This document shows positions 35,203 to 43,520 of a DNA stretch of 64,000 nucleotides, piece by piece (positions within the stretch are counted from its first letter, which is position 1; every line of letters starts with the position of its first letter). The DNA comes from Paramesorhizobium sp049065735 (lineage in GTDB: Bacteria; Pseudomonadota; Alphaproteobacteria; Rhizobiales; Rhizobiaceae). The stretch is taken from the NCBI RefSeq assembly GCF_049065735.1, contig NZ_JBAKHD010000010.1, positions 1-64,000 on the forward strand. Direction: 5' to 3'. The position numbers and the translations under genes were made by a program. The notes below the pieces were generated by a model. That model had not been told where the DNA came from, ran no database searches, and was given only the letters and a program-made list of their open reading frames with translations.

Positions 35203-36162
35203 CTAGGCCGCCCGCGTCAGCTTCCCATGCTTGAGGAGCCGACGTGCCATCGAGGCGGTCACCACGAGATGCGAGACGAGATCGCCGCGCAGTGCCGCGA
35301 CGAGCGAGTGGAACTTATTGTCCTCCTGCACCACCATCATCCGCTTGGCGATGGCCCGGATCGATCCAAGGTCAGCCGAAATGCAACGCCTGTTATAGGC
35401 GCAATCGAGCCATTGGCCGTCCCCGTCGATCAATTGCCCCGCGATGACGCCCGCTGCGCCAATTTTCCCCGCCGCATGCATCTCCTCGGCGGTCAGCGCG
35501 CCGCACATGACCAGATGACTGTCCGCCTCGATGCCGCCGACCGAATAAAGCGCCAGCTGGCACTGCGGAATGCCGGCGAGCTGGTCGCGCACGACCGGCT
35601 CCTGCCGCAGTGCTTCTGCCAGTTCTTCGCTGCTCAGCACGAGGGGTGCGTACAAATTGATGCCCTCGGCATTCAGCCGGCGCGCGATTTCGGTGGTGCA
35701 TTGGTCGGGGCGGAAGGCATAGGGCGCGCCCAGATTGCCGCAAAGCTGCATCACTTTGACGCCCTGGAGATCCGCATAGGGCATGACATCGGCAATGTGA
35801 TAAACGGTCTGGCCCCAGGCGACGCCGATCCGGTCGCCCTTGTTGATGAGTTCGAGAAACACCGCCGCCGCGACGACAGGCATTTCAGCCGCCGGATCCA
35901 GCGCCTGGCGATCCTCCGGCACGATCCAGACGGCATCGAGCCCCGCGGCATCTTCCAGCTCGCGCGCCAGCACATCGTTCGAAAAAAGTTGCGTCGAGGT
36001 GGAGATGGTGACAATTCCCATCTCGCGCGCCCTGCGCAAATAGGTGGCTACCGACGCCCGCGAAATATCGAGATGCTTCGCCACCTCATCCTGCCGCATG
36101 CCATGGGTATAATAGAGCCAGGCGGCCTTATGCAGGATCTGATCGGTGGACCTGATCGGCAT
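35203..36162 (-). CDS. SorC/DeoR-type sugar-responsive transcriptional regulator
   Basis: A 319-residue SorC-family regulator. The N-terminal helix-turn-helix is LYYTHGMRQDEVAKHLDISRASVATYLRRAREMGIV. The C-terminal sugar-phosphate-sensing domain has RIGVAWGQTVYHIADVMP and GVKVMQLCGNLGAP. Such proteins bind phosphorylated sugars. It lies next to the transporter/mtnK gene set, and matching palindromes are found before its own gene and in the mtnK promoter region. It probably represses both, with a pathway sugar phosphate as inducer. Confidence 0.88.
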   Translation of the reverse strand: MPIRSTDQILHKAAWLYYTHGMRQDEVAKHLDISRASVATYLRRAREMGIVTISTSTQLFSNDVLARELEDAAGLDAVWIVPEDRQALDPAAEMPVVAAAVFLELINKGDRIGVAWGQTVYHIADVMPYADLQGVKVMQLCGNLGAPYAFRPDQCTTEIARRLNAEGINLYAPLVLSSEELAEALRQEPVVRDQLAGIPQCQLALYSVGGIEADSHLVMCGALTAEEMHAAGKIGAAGVIAGQLIDGDGQWLDCAYNRRCISADLGSIRAIAKRMMVVQEDNKFHSLVAALRGDLVSHLVVTASMARRLLKHGKLTRAA

Positions 36163-36204
36163 GGAATTCCTCGGTTTTGTTTATTTTGACAATATTCACA
36201 TCAA

Positions 36205-36218
36205 TTGACAAATGTCAA
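36205..36218. promoter_or_regulatory. Operator-like palindrome upstream of the SorC-type regulator
   Basis: TTGACAAATGTCAA lies 43 bp before the regulator start. It consists of the same TTGACA and TGTCAA half sites as the operator at 30771-30795, but set closer together. A further TTTTGACA lies at 36184-36191. This suggests autoregulation. Confidence 0.6.
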
Positions 36219-36378
36219 AAGTTTCCTCACCCATACGGGCGTCAGTTCTATCCGGCTCCGTAACGGCGTACCGGAAAGTTTTGCTTTACAACATTCGTAA
36301 CCTACCCATTCTTCCCCACGACCTTAGCCTGCAGATGCGATAAGGTTCGGTGTTCGTTGGTGAATCGGGAGAATTCGA

Positions 36379-37401
36379 TTGAAGCGGTCCGTGGTAACTC
36401 TCAAGGACGTCGCCGCGGAGGCCAAGGTGTCGCGCGCCACAGCGGCGCGGGCGCTCAACAGCTATGGCTATGTGGGCGACGAGACCGCGCTTCGCGTGCA
36501 GGAGGCGGCGGAACGGCTCGGCTATCGCGGGAACCGCGTGGCGCAGGCGCTGCGACGCGGGCAGCTGCCGATCATCGGCTTTGTGCTCGGCGATATCCAG
36601 AACCCGTTCTTCGCCCGCATCGCCCATGATCTTGAAGTGGAGTTGCGAAAGCGCCGTCATAATCTCCTGATCGCCAGCAGCGAGGAAGACACCGCGCAGG
36701 AAAAGGCGCTGCTGGAGAGCTTGCGGGGCCTGAGCATTCGCGGCTTCATCGTGGCGCCCACATCGGCTGACGACAATGCCCATCTGGAAGAGCTGGTGCG
36801 GGAAGGGGTGCCGGTGGTCCTCATCGACCGCGCGGTGAAGAACCTCGCGTGCGACAGCGTCGTCGTCGACAACGAGGGCGGCGCGCGGCAGGCGATCGAT
36901 TATCTCATCAGGAACGGGCACCGGCGTATCGGTCTCCTGCAGGATGAGACGCGTATCTTCACCTCGCAGGAGCGTCTGGCCGGCTATCGCAACTCGCTGG
37001 AGGCGCATGGGATCGGGCTCGATGATTCGCTGATCAGCGTGTCCCGTTCCACTGTCGAACATGCTGTCGAGGCGACGATCCGCCTGTTCAGCCAGCGCAA
37101 CCCGCCCACCGCACTGTTCACCGTGGACAGCCTGATGACGCAGGGCGCGCTGCTCGGCTTGCGCGCCATGGGACTCTCCATCCCCAAGGATGTCTCCGTC
37201 ATCGGCTTCGACGATTTCAATCTCGCCACCTTCACCGACCCGCAGATCACGGTCGTCGCGCAGCCCATCGCCGATATCGGCCCGCTCGCGGTGGAAATGC
37301 TGATCGACCGGCTGTCAGGCAAGAAGGACGCGCCGAGAAATGTCAGCTTCCCCACGCGGCTGATCGTCCGCGGCTCCGTCTCCCGCCGCGAAGGCGCATA
37401 A
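36379..37401 (+). CDS. LacI family transcriptional regulator
   Basis: A 340-residue LacI regulator with an N-terminal helix-turn-helix (VTLKDVAAEAKVSRATAARALNSYGYV), the hinge helix RVAQALRRGQ and a periplasmic-binding-protein-like effector domain (GFVLGDIQNPFFARIAHDLE). The start is probably TTG 36379, with GGGAGA 8 bp upstream; GTG 36391 is possible. It lies directly before the FrlB-like gene on the same strand. A palindrome with LacI-type symmetry sits between them, so it likely controls the Amadori-type operon. Confidence 0.9.
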   Translation: MKRSVVTLKDVAAEAKVSRATAARALNSYGYVGDETALRVQEAAERLGYRGNRVAQALRRGQLPIIGFVLGDIQNPFFARIAHDLEVELRKRRHNLLIASSEEDTAQEKALLESLRGLSIRGFIVAPTSADDNAHLEELVREGVPVVLIDRAVKNLACDSVVVDNEGGARQAIDYLIRNGHRRIGLLQDETRIFTSQERLAGYRNSLEAHGIGLDDSLISVSRSTVEHAVEATIRLFSQRNPPTALFTVDSLMTQGALLGLRAMGLSIPKDVSVIGFDDFNLATFTDPQITVVAQPIADIGPLAVEMLIDRLSGKKDAPRNVSFPTRLIVRGSVSRREGA

Positions 37402-37455
37402 GCGGCCTTAAAAAAATGTCGCGATTGGCTCTTGCCAAAACCGGCAAAACATGTG

Positions 37456-37483
37456 CTCATATGCGTATGAGATCGATCTCATA
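37456..37483. promoter_or_regulatory. LacI-type operator with three half sites
   Basis: TATGAGATCGATCTCATA (37466-37483) is a perfect 18-bp palindrome with the central CG typical of LacI-family operators. A third half site, CTCATA at 37456-37461, forms another inverted pair with the first TATGAG across TGCG. It lies about 100 bp before the FrlB-like gene, just after the LacI-type gene. Confidence 0.7.
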
Positions 37484-37584
37484 GATTTGCATCCGTTGGC
37501 TTGGCCGGCTGGACGCTGGGGCGAAATACGCCTTTCAGCGAACGGGATCGCCTTGCCTTGCGACTACCAGATGGGAAGGTTTTT

Positions 37585-38598
37585 ATGCTCAACTTCGACA
37601 AAGAGCGCTTCGTCAAAATCCAGAGCGGCGCTGTCGCTATCGCCGATAAAATGCGCCCGCTGATGCGCCAGCTGCTTGATGAAGGGCTCGAACGCGTCTT
37701 CTTCATGGGCACGGGCGGCGTCCAGCTCCTGACCCTGCCGGCAATCGATTTCGCGGCAGGCGCGTCGCTGTTCCCGGTCTCGGCGGCCTTTCCCGCGCAG
37801 ACGGTGATCAAGCCGCCGGCAGGGCTGGATGAAAAGGCGCTCGCTATTCTTCCGTCGCTCTCGGGCACGACGAAGGAGAGCGTGCAACTGCTTTCGTTCC
37901 TGAAAGCGAAAGGCGTGAAAACCCTGTCCCTGACGGGCCATGCCGATACGCCGCTCGCCCGCGAGGCGGATTTCAATTTCACCAATTTCGCTGAGGACGA
38001 TACGTCGTCGGAGTCCTTCTATCTGCAGACCCTGCTGATCGTCCTGGCGCTTCTCGCCGAACGGGGCGAATATGCCGATTACGACGCCACGGTGGAGGAA
38101 TTGAAGAAGCTTCCCGCCCTGCTCGTCGATGCCAAGGCCGCTTTCGAGCCCGCCGCCGCGCAATTGGCGAAGGACATCAAGGACGAGACCTACCACATCT
38201 TCACCGGTGCCGGCTCGGTCTGGCCGGAGGCGCATTATTACGGCATGTGCATTCTGGAGGAAATGCAGTGGATCCGCACGCGGCCCGTCCATGCGGCCGA
38301 TTTCTTCCACGGCACGCTGGAGCTCGTCGAGCCGGGCGTCAGCGTTTTCGTCTTCAAGGGCGAGGACGCCTATCGTCCGCTGTCGGACCGGGTGGAAAAC
38401 TTCGCCAAGCGCTACACCGACAAGGTGAGGGTTCTCGATAGCGCCTCCGTCGAACTGCCGGGCATTTCGCCTTCCGTCCGCAGCCTGATTTCCCCGGTCA
38501 TCCTGGCAACGCTGCTCGAGCGGCTGAGCGCGCATCTGGAGGTGCTGCGCGACCATCCGCTGACCACCCGGCGCTATTACAAGCGCGTCGAATACTAA
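37585..38598 (+). CDS. SIS-domain deglycase, FrlB-like
   Basis: A 337-residue sugar isomerase (SIS) protein. VFFMGTGGVQLLTLPAIDF and ILPSLSGTTKESVQLLSFLKAKGVK form the first SIS fold. The end, DHPLTTRRYYKRVEY, matches fructoselysine-6-phosphate deglycase (FrlB), which splits the phosphorylated Amadori compound into glucose-6-phosphate and an amino acid. ATG 37585 follows GGGAAGG. FrlC- and FrlD-like genes downstream support the role. The bound amino acid cannot be told from sequence. Confidence 0.82.
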   Translation: MLNFDKERFVKIQSGAVAIADKMRPLMRQLLDEGLERVFFMGTGGVQLLTLPAIDFAAGASLFPVSAAFPAQTVIKPPAGLDEKALAILPSLSGTTKESVQLLSFLKAKGVKTLSLTGHADTPLAREADFNFTNFAEDDTSSESFYLQTLLIVLALLAERGEYADYDATVEELKKLPALLVDAKAAFEPAAAQLAKDIKDETYHIFTGAGSVWPEAHYYGMCILEEMQWIRTRPVHAADFFHGTLELVEPGVSVFVFKGEDAYRPLSDRVENFAKRYTDKVRVLDSASVELPGISPSVRSLISPVILATLLERLSAHLEVLRDHPLTTRRYYKRVEY

Positions 38599-38631
38599 AC
38601 ACAAAAAGAAACCACAGAAGGGAACTGAAAC

Positions 38632-39951
38632 ATGAAACGCAGAACGAAAATCCTGTCGATCGCCCTGGCCGCGTTCACCGTGGGTGGCGTGGGCCAGGGC
38701 TTTGCCCAAGCGGGCAAGGAAGTCGTCGCCGAACCGGGGGCGCAAGTGGAATATAAGGGCACGCTCAGCGTCCTGACCAAATTCGGTTTGCAGCTCCTTT
38801 CGCCCTATTTCGTCAATCTCGCCAAGGAATATGAGAAGCTCCATCCTGATGTGAAGGTCGAGCTCATCCAGGAGAGCGACGACAGCGTGAAGGGCAAGAC
38901 CAAGGCGCTGGTGGCTTCCAATTCCCTGCCGGACATCTATTTCACCTGGACCGGAAGCTGGGGCGGCAATTTCGTGCGCGGAAAGCGCGCCGTCGATTTG
39001 AGCAAGGTCATCGGGCCGGATACCGAATGGGGCAAGACATTCGCCCCCGCCGCCGTCTCGGCCTTTCAGTACAACGGCAAATATTATGGCATCCCGCTTT
39101 ATCTCGACGCCAAGTTCATGGGCTATAACAAGACCATGTTCGCGGAGCTGGGATTAAGCGAGCCGAAGAATTTCGACGCGCTTCTGAAAAGCTGCGATGC
39201 TTTGCGTAAGGCGGGCAAAACGGCGATCTCCTTCGGCAACAAGGAGGGCTGGCCAGCGGTTCACTTCGCAGGGCAGCTGCTTGCCTATAACGTCCCGCGC
39301 GAAACGCTCGAAAAGGATTTCGATCAGAAGACAGCGGACTATTCCGATCCGGGCTATGTGGAAACGCTGAAGCAGTTGAAGGAGCTGATCGACCGCTGCA
39401 CGGACGGTGCCGCGACCAACGGCACCTCCTATGCCTCGGCACATCAGGCCTTCGTCAATGCCAAGTCGGCGATGTATTATCAGGAGATCATCGAATTCGA
39501 CCAGAGCACGGCGCCTGAGGGTGCAGTGAAGCGGGATGAATTCGGCTATTTCGTGCTCCCGGTGCCCGAAGGCGCGAAGGGCGATCCCAAGGCCATCGAA
39601 GGCGCGCCGGAAGGCTATATGATCAACACGGCCTCCGACAACATCCCGCTGGCCATCGATTTCATGAAGTTCGTCACCTCGCCGGAAAATGCGCGCCGCC
39701 TCTCCGCCCCGCCCTATGGCCAGCCGAGCGCGACCATCGGCGGCGTGGACCCGGCGAAGATGAACCCGGCCGTCGTCGGCGGGCTCAAGGACATCGCCTC
39801 CGCCTCATATCTGATGCCCTGGCTCGACACCGCCAACCCGCCGCGCATCGCCGCTGCATGGCTCTCCGGCCTGCAGGCCCTGATCGGCGGCTCCATGACG
39901 CCGGAAGAGGTGATCGAGAAGGTGAAGGACGCTGCGAAGGCAGCCAAGTGA
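38632..39951 (+). CDS. ABC transporter periplasmic binding protein (CUT1 type)
   Basis: A 439-residue family-1 solute-binding protein with a signal peptide ending near GFA-QAG. Typical features are the EYEKLHPDVKVELIQESDDSVKGKTKALVASNSLPDIYFTW-like ligand region and a NTASDNIPLAIDFMKFVTSPENAR segment. It starts 33 bp after the FrlB-like gene. It probably binds a glycated amino acid or similar sugar conjugate, judging only from the operon. Confidence 0.88.
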   Translation: MKRRTKILSIALAAFTVGGVGQGFAQAGKEVVAEPGAQVEYKGTLSVLTKFGLQLLSPYFVNLAKEYEKLHPDVKVELIQESDDSVKGKTKALVASNSLPDIYFTWTGSWGGNFVRGKRAVDLSKVIGPDTEWGKTFAPAAVSAFQYNGKYYGIPLYLDAKFMGYNKTMFAELGLSEPKNFDALLKSCDALRKAGKTAISFGNKEGWPAVHFAGQLLAYNVPRETLEKDFDQKTADYSDPGYVETLKQLKELIDRCTDGAATNGTSYASAHQAFVNAKSAMYYQEIIEFDQSTAPEGAVKRDEFGYFVLPVPEGAKGDPKAIEGAPEGYMINTASDNIPLAIDFMKFVTSPENARRLSAPPYGQPSATIGGVDPAKMNPAVVGGLKDIASASYLMPWLDTANPPRIAAAWLSGLQALIGGSMTPEEVIEKVKDAAKAAK

Positions 39952-39973
39952 CCTGCATAGGGCAGATAAGCCG

Positions 39974-40933
39974 ATGGCCTTGAACAGGGAAAGCACAGCC
40001 GATGGAGCCGTAGCCTACGGCTCCATCGCGGGGGCGGCAGGGAAGGGCACATCCGCCCTGTCCGCCCTTTATTCGCTCCGCTGGGTGGCGGTGGCGCTGA
40101 TCATTATTGCGTGGTTCGTCTATTATCCGATCGTCGATAATTTCCTCGTCAGCACCACCGATCAGGATATTTTCACCGGCGAGACCACCAATGTCGGCCT
40201 CGCCAATTACAAGCGGCTCATGGACGACCCGGTGGTCTGGACGGCGCTGGGAAACAACGCGCTCTACGCACTCCTGTCCGTCGTCTTCCAGGTGTTCGGC
40301 GCATTCATCCTTGCGGCGCTCATCGAGGGCTTGCAGGATGAGAGATGGCGGCGCTTCTGGCGCGCGATCTATTTCGTGCCATCGGCCATATCGATCACCG
40401 TGGCGGGCCTGCTGTTTTATTTCATCTACCAGCCGGGGACCGGGCTCCTCGACGCCGCGCTTGGAGCTGTTGGTCTCGGCAGCCTGGCGCGGGCGTGGCT
40501 GGGAGATGAGAGCACGGCGATCTACGCCATCATCGCGATGAGCCAGTGGCAGGGCTTCGGCTATTCCACGCTGCTTTTCGCCATTGCCATCCAGAAAATC
40601 CCGCGCGAGCTCTACGACGCCGCCATCATGGATGGGGCAGGCCCGCTCCGGCGCTTGTGGAATATCACCTTCCCGCTGACGCGGGAAATGACCGGGCTGA
40701 TGATCATCGTCACGATCACCGGCGCGTTCCAGGTTTTCAACGAGGTGATGGTGATGACCGCCGGCGGGCCGAACAATGCCAGCCAGGTTCTCGGCACATG
40801 GCTCTATCAGCAGGGCTTTATCGAAAACAATTTCGGCTATGGGGCCGCGATCGCCGCTGTCATCTTCATCGTGACGCTCGCGACCGGCTTCGCCCAGCTT
40901 TGGTACACGAAACGCCGGAGGGTCGAGCTGTGA
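39974..40933 (+). CDS. ABC transporter permease (CUT1, MalF/UgpA type)
   Basis: A 319-residue inner-membrane permease with six main hydrophobic segments and an EAA loop (LYDAAIMDGAGPLRRLWNITFPL). It forms the transporter with the next permease, the preceding binding protein and the ATPase at 44976. Its stop overlaps the next gene's GTG. Confidence 0.9.
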   Translation: MALNRESTADGAVAYGSIAGAAGKGTSALSALYSLRWVAVALIIIAWFVYYPIVDNFLVSTTDQDIFTGETTNVGLANYKRLMDDPVVWTALGNNALYALLSVVFQVFGAFILAALIEGLQDERWRRFWRAIYFVPSAISITVAGLLFYFIYQPGTGLLDAALGAVGLGSLARAWLGDESTAIYAIIAMSQWQGFGYSTLLFAIAIQKIPRELYDAAIMDGAGPLRRLWNITFPLTREMTGLMIIVTITGAFQVFNEVMVMTAGGPNNASQVLGTWLYQQGFIENNFGYGAAIAAVIFIVTLATGFAQLWYTKRRRVEL

Positions 40934-41790
40934 CAATGGTTGACCATTACAACGAAAGCCGGTCGGGTCATTTCTTTGCCCTTCTTGGCCGGACATGCCT
41001 TGTGGTGTTTCTGGTTTGCCTTGGCGTGGTCGTTCTCTATCCGCTCGTCTGGATGGCGCTGAACGGCTTCAAGAGCAATGCGGAAATCTTCGGCGATCCC
41101 TTCGCCCTGCCGCAGCGCCTGACATGGGAGAACTATGTCGCCGCCTGGAACCAGGGCGTGCGCAATTACGTCGCCACCAGCGTCATCGTCACCCTTGCCT
41201 CGGCGGTCTCCACCGTGCTCATCAGCGCCTGGACGGCTTATGGGCTGACGCGCTCGAAGATGCCGGGCAAGCCGCTCTTTGTCGCCATCGTGCTTGGCGG
41301 ACTGATGCTGAGCCCGACGGTGGCGGTCATCCCGCTGGTGCGGATGATGCAGGACCTTGGGCTCTACAACACCTATTGGGCGCTGATCTTGCTCTATACG
41401 GCGTTCCGCATCCCCTTCACCACCTTCCTCATCCGCGCCTACATGCTCGACCTGCCGCGCGATCTTGATGAGGCGGCGACCATGGACGGGGCGAGCGAGA
41501 GCCAGATCTTCTGGCGCGTGATCCTGCCGCTGTGCAAGCCGATCATTGTCTCCTGCGTCATCCTGCACGTGCTCTTCGCCTGGAACGAATATCTCTTCGC
41601 GATGATCTTCACCAGCGGCGCCGATGTCCAAACCCTGCCGGTGGGGCTCACCTCTATCATGGCGAAGCACGGCACCAACTATGCCGTGGTCTTCGCGGCC
41701 ATGACCATCTCGGCCCTTCCCATTGTGATCACCTTCTTCGCGGCCCAGCGCTACTTCATCCGCGGCCTCGCGGAAGGCATCGGCAAATAG
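40930..41790 (+). CDS. ABC transporter permease (CUT1, MalG/UgpE type)
   Basis: A 286-residue permease with six hydrophobic segments, the EAA loop DLDEAATMDGASESQIFWRVILPL and a typical C-terminus AAQRYFIRGLAEGIGK. The GTG at 40930 overlaps the upstream stop and has GGAGGG at 7-bp spacing; ATG 40936 is the alternative. It is the second membrane half of the transporter. Confidence 0.9.
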   Translation: MTMVDHYNESRSGHFFALLGRTCLVVFLVCLGVVVLYPLVWMALNGFKSNAEIFGDPFALPQRLTWENYVAAWNQGVRNYVATSVIVTLASAVSTVLISAWTAYGLTRSKMPGKPLFVAIVLGGLMLSPTVAVIPLVRMMQDLGLYNTYWALILLYTAFRIPFTTFLIRAYMLDLPRDLDEAATMDGASESQIFWRVILPLCKPIIVSCVILHVLFAWNEYLFAMIFTSGADVQTLPVGLTSIMAKHGTNYAVVFAAMTISALPIVITFFAAQRYFIRGLAEGIGK

Positions 41791-41807
41791 TCTCTGAAAG
41801 GCATGAC

Positions 41808-42662
41808 ATGTCCAAATTGAAACCGGATCAGCTGATAGGGGCAAACTTTGCCTTCCAGCATTTTCCTTTCGAGAATGTGGCCGCCGCGCTCCGTGACTTC
41901 GGCTTCCACCGGATGGAGCTTTGGGGGATCGCGCCGCATCTCGATCTCTTTCATATGAGCGAACGCAGGCTCGATGATGTCGCGCGCATCCTTGACGATA
42001 ACGGTCTGTCCGTGCGGGCCTATACGCCGGAGCAGGTGCTTTATCCCATCAACATCGCCTCGGGCGATCAGGAGCTGCGCGAAGCCAGCATCGAACGCTT
42101 CTGCCGCGGGGCCGACATATGCGCGAGGCTCGGGGCGGACTATCTGTTCCTGACGCCGGGCCGCGGATTCGAGAACGAGCCGGCGGAAGAGGCATGGGCG
42201 CGCTCGGTAGAAGCTGTTTCCCAGATTGCAAACTATGCCGGAAGTCTCGGCATCCGCTGCCTGCTCGAGCCGCTTCAGCGTACCGAAAGCAATATCGTCA
42301 CCGATGCGCGCGGGCTAAAGCGCTTTTTCGACGAGATCGGCGCGGACAATATCGACATTGTGCTGGATCTCGTCGCCATGGCCGCAGCGGGCGATAGCAT
42401 CGCCGATTATATAGCGCTCTTCAGCGAGAGGCTCACCCATGTCCATATCGTTGATGGAACCCCGTCCGGCCATCTCGTCTGGGGCGACGGCGATCTGCCG
42501 CTCGGGCAATATCTGCAGGAATTAGGTGAGGCGGGCTTCTCGGGCACCATGACCTTCGAGCCGCTAGGACAGGCGTCCTATGCGCTCGATCCGGTTGCCG
42601 CGTGGAAGCGCAATCTGGAGGCCGCGCGGCCTTGGTTCGGTAGTGCGGAGCAGTCCGCATGA
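41808..42662 (+). CDS. Sugar-phosphate isomerase/epimerase, FrlC-like
   Basis: A 284-residue TIM-barrel (AP-endonuclease 2 fold) protein. The FHRMELWG, YTPEQVLYPIN, LLEPLQRTESN, HVHIVDG and GDGDLPL segments match FrlC, the fructoselysine/psicoselysine 3-epimerase. Metal-binding Glu, Asp and His residues sit in these strands. It starts 17 bp after the permease and overlaps the kinase gene by 4 bp. Confidence 0.82.
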   Translation: MSKLKPDQLIGANFAFQHFPFENVAAALRDFGFHRMELWGIAPHLDLFHMSERRLDDVARILDDNGLSVRAYTPEQVLYPINIASGDQELREASIERFCRGADICARLGADYLFLTPGRGFENEPAEEAWARSVEAVSQIANYAGSLGIRCLLEPLQRTESNIVTDARGLKRFFDEIGADNIDIVLDLVAMAAAGDSIADYIALFSERLTHVHIVDGTPSGHLVWGDGDLPLGQYLQELGEAGFSGTMTFEPLGQASYALDPVAAWKRNLEAARPWFGSAEQSA

Positions 42663-43519
42663 AGCACGAACCGAAACTTGTCGCGGTCGGCGACAATTGC
42701 CTCGACGTCTCGCTTTCCAAGGATACCGTGACCGTGGGCGGCAATGCGCTCAATGTCGCCGTGCAATGGCAGCGCAATGGCTGGAACGGGCGGTATTTCG
42801 GCGCTGTGGCCGGCGATCCCGAAGGCGAGGTAGTGCTGGACGCACTCACACCCACCGGCCTCGCGCGCGCGGATGTGGAAATCCGGCCCGGCGATACCGC
42901 CGTGACCTTGCTGAAGGACGAAGCGGGCGAGCGGAAAATCCTGCTGGAATCGCTGGGCGTCGGTATCGATTATATCCCCGACGACCAGCGCTATCAGGCC
43001 ATGCGGGACGCCGATTGGGTGCATCTCGGCACCAATGCCGATGAAAGGCTGGTGCGCAGGCTCGTCAGCGACGGCATTGCCTTCAGCGTCGATGTCTCGA
43101 CCGCGCATTTCGCCCTCTCGCTTGCGGGCGTTCCGCTCGTCTTCGCTTCCGGGCCGGATGATCCAGATATTCCGGTGGAGCCGCTGATCGAGGCCTTGCA
43201 CCGATCCGGCGCCGCGCAGGTACTGGTGACGTGCGGGCGGCGCGGCGCCTTCTTCCATGATGGGCAGGCAATTTTCTTTGCTCCCGCGCTCGACATCGAA
43301 CCCGTCGATACATGCGGCGCCGGGGATAGCTTCATCGCCGCTTTCCTGACCGCTTATCTCTTCGAAAAGATGGAGGCGGAAGCGGCGCTGCGTCATGCGG
43401 CGGCAAAGGCAGCGGACACATGCATGCATCCGGGCGGCTTTCCGCAGCCCGTTCAGCCCATCCCCGGCTGGCTCAGGGAAAAATACGTGGAAATCATCCG
43501 GCAGGTGGAGGACGTCTGA
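42659..43519 (+). CDS. PfkB-family kinase, FrlD-like
   Basis: A 286-residue ribokinase-like kinase. AVGDNCLDVSLSKDTVTVGGNALNVAV is the substrate-binding start, strikingly like fructoselysine 6-kinase (GDNCVDIY). The catalytic anion hole is DTCGAGDSFIAAFL. It would phosphorylate the imported glycated amino acid at C6 for the FrlB-like deglycase. It overlaps the epimerase gene by 4 bp and ends 1 bp before the flavoenzyme. Confidence 0.85.
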   Translation: MKHEPKLVAVGDNCLDVSLSKDTVTVGGNALNVAVQWQRNGWNGRYFGAVAGDPEGEVVLDALTPTGLARADVEIRPGDTAVTLLKDEAGERKILLESLGVGIDYIPDDQRYQAMRDADWVHLGTNADERLVRRLVSDGIAFSVDVSTAHFALSLAGVPLVFASGPDDPDIPVEPLIEALHRSGAAQVLVTCGRRGAFFHDGQAIFFAPALDIEPVDTCGAGDSFIAAFLTAYLFEKMEAEAALRHAAAKAADTCMHPGGFPQPVQPIPGWLREKYVEIIRQVEDV

Positions 43520-43520
43520 C

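Noticed and set aside
39785..40996. 403-codon open frame on the minus strand across the two sugar permease genes
   Set aside because: It covers the end of the binding protein and the permease with clear membrane helices on the other strand. Its own translation is rich in Arg, His and Glu with no motif.
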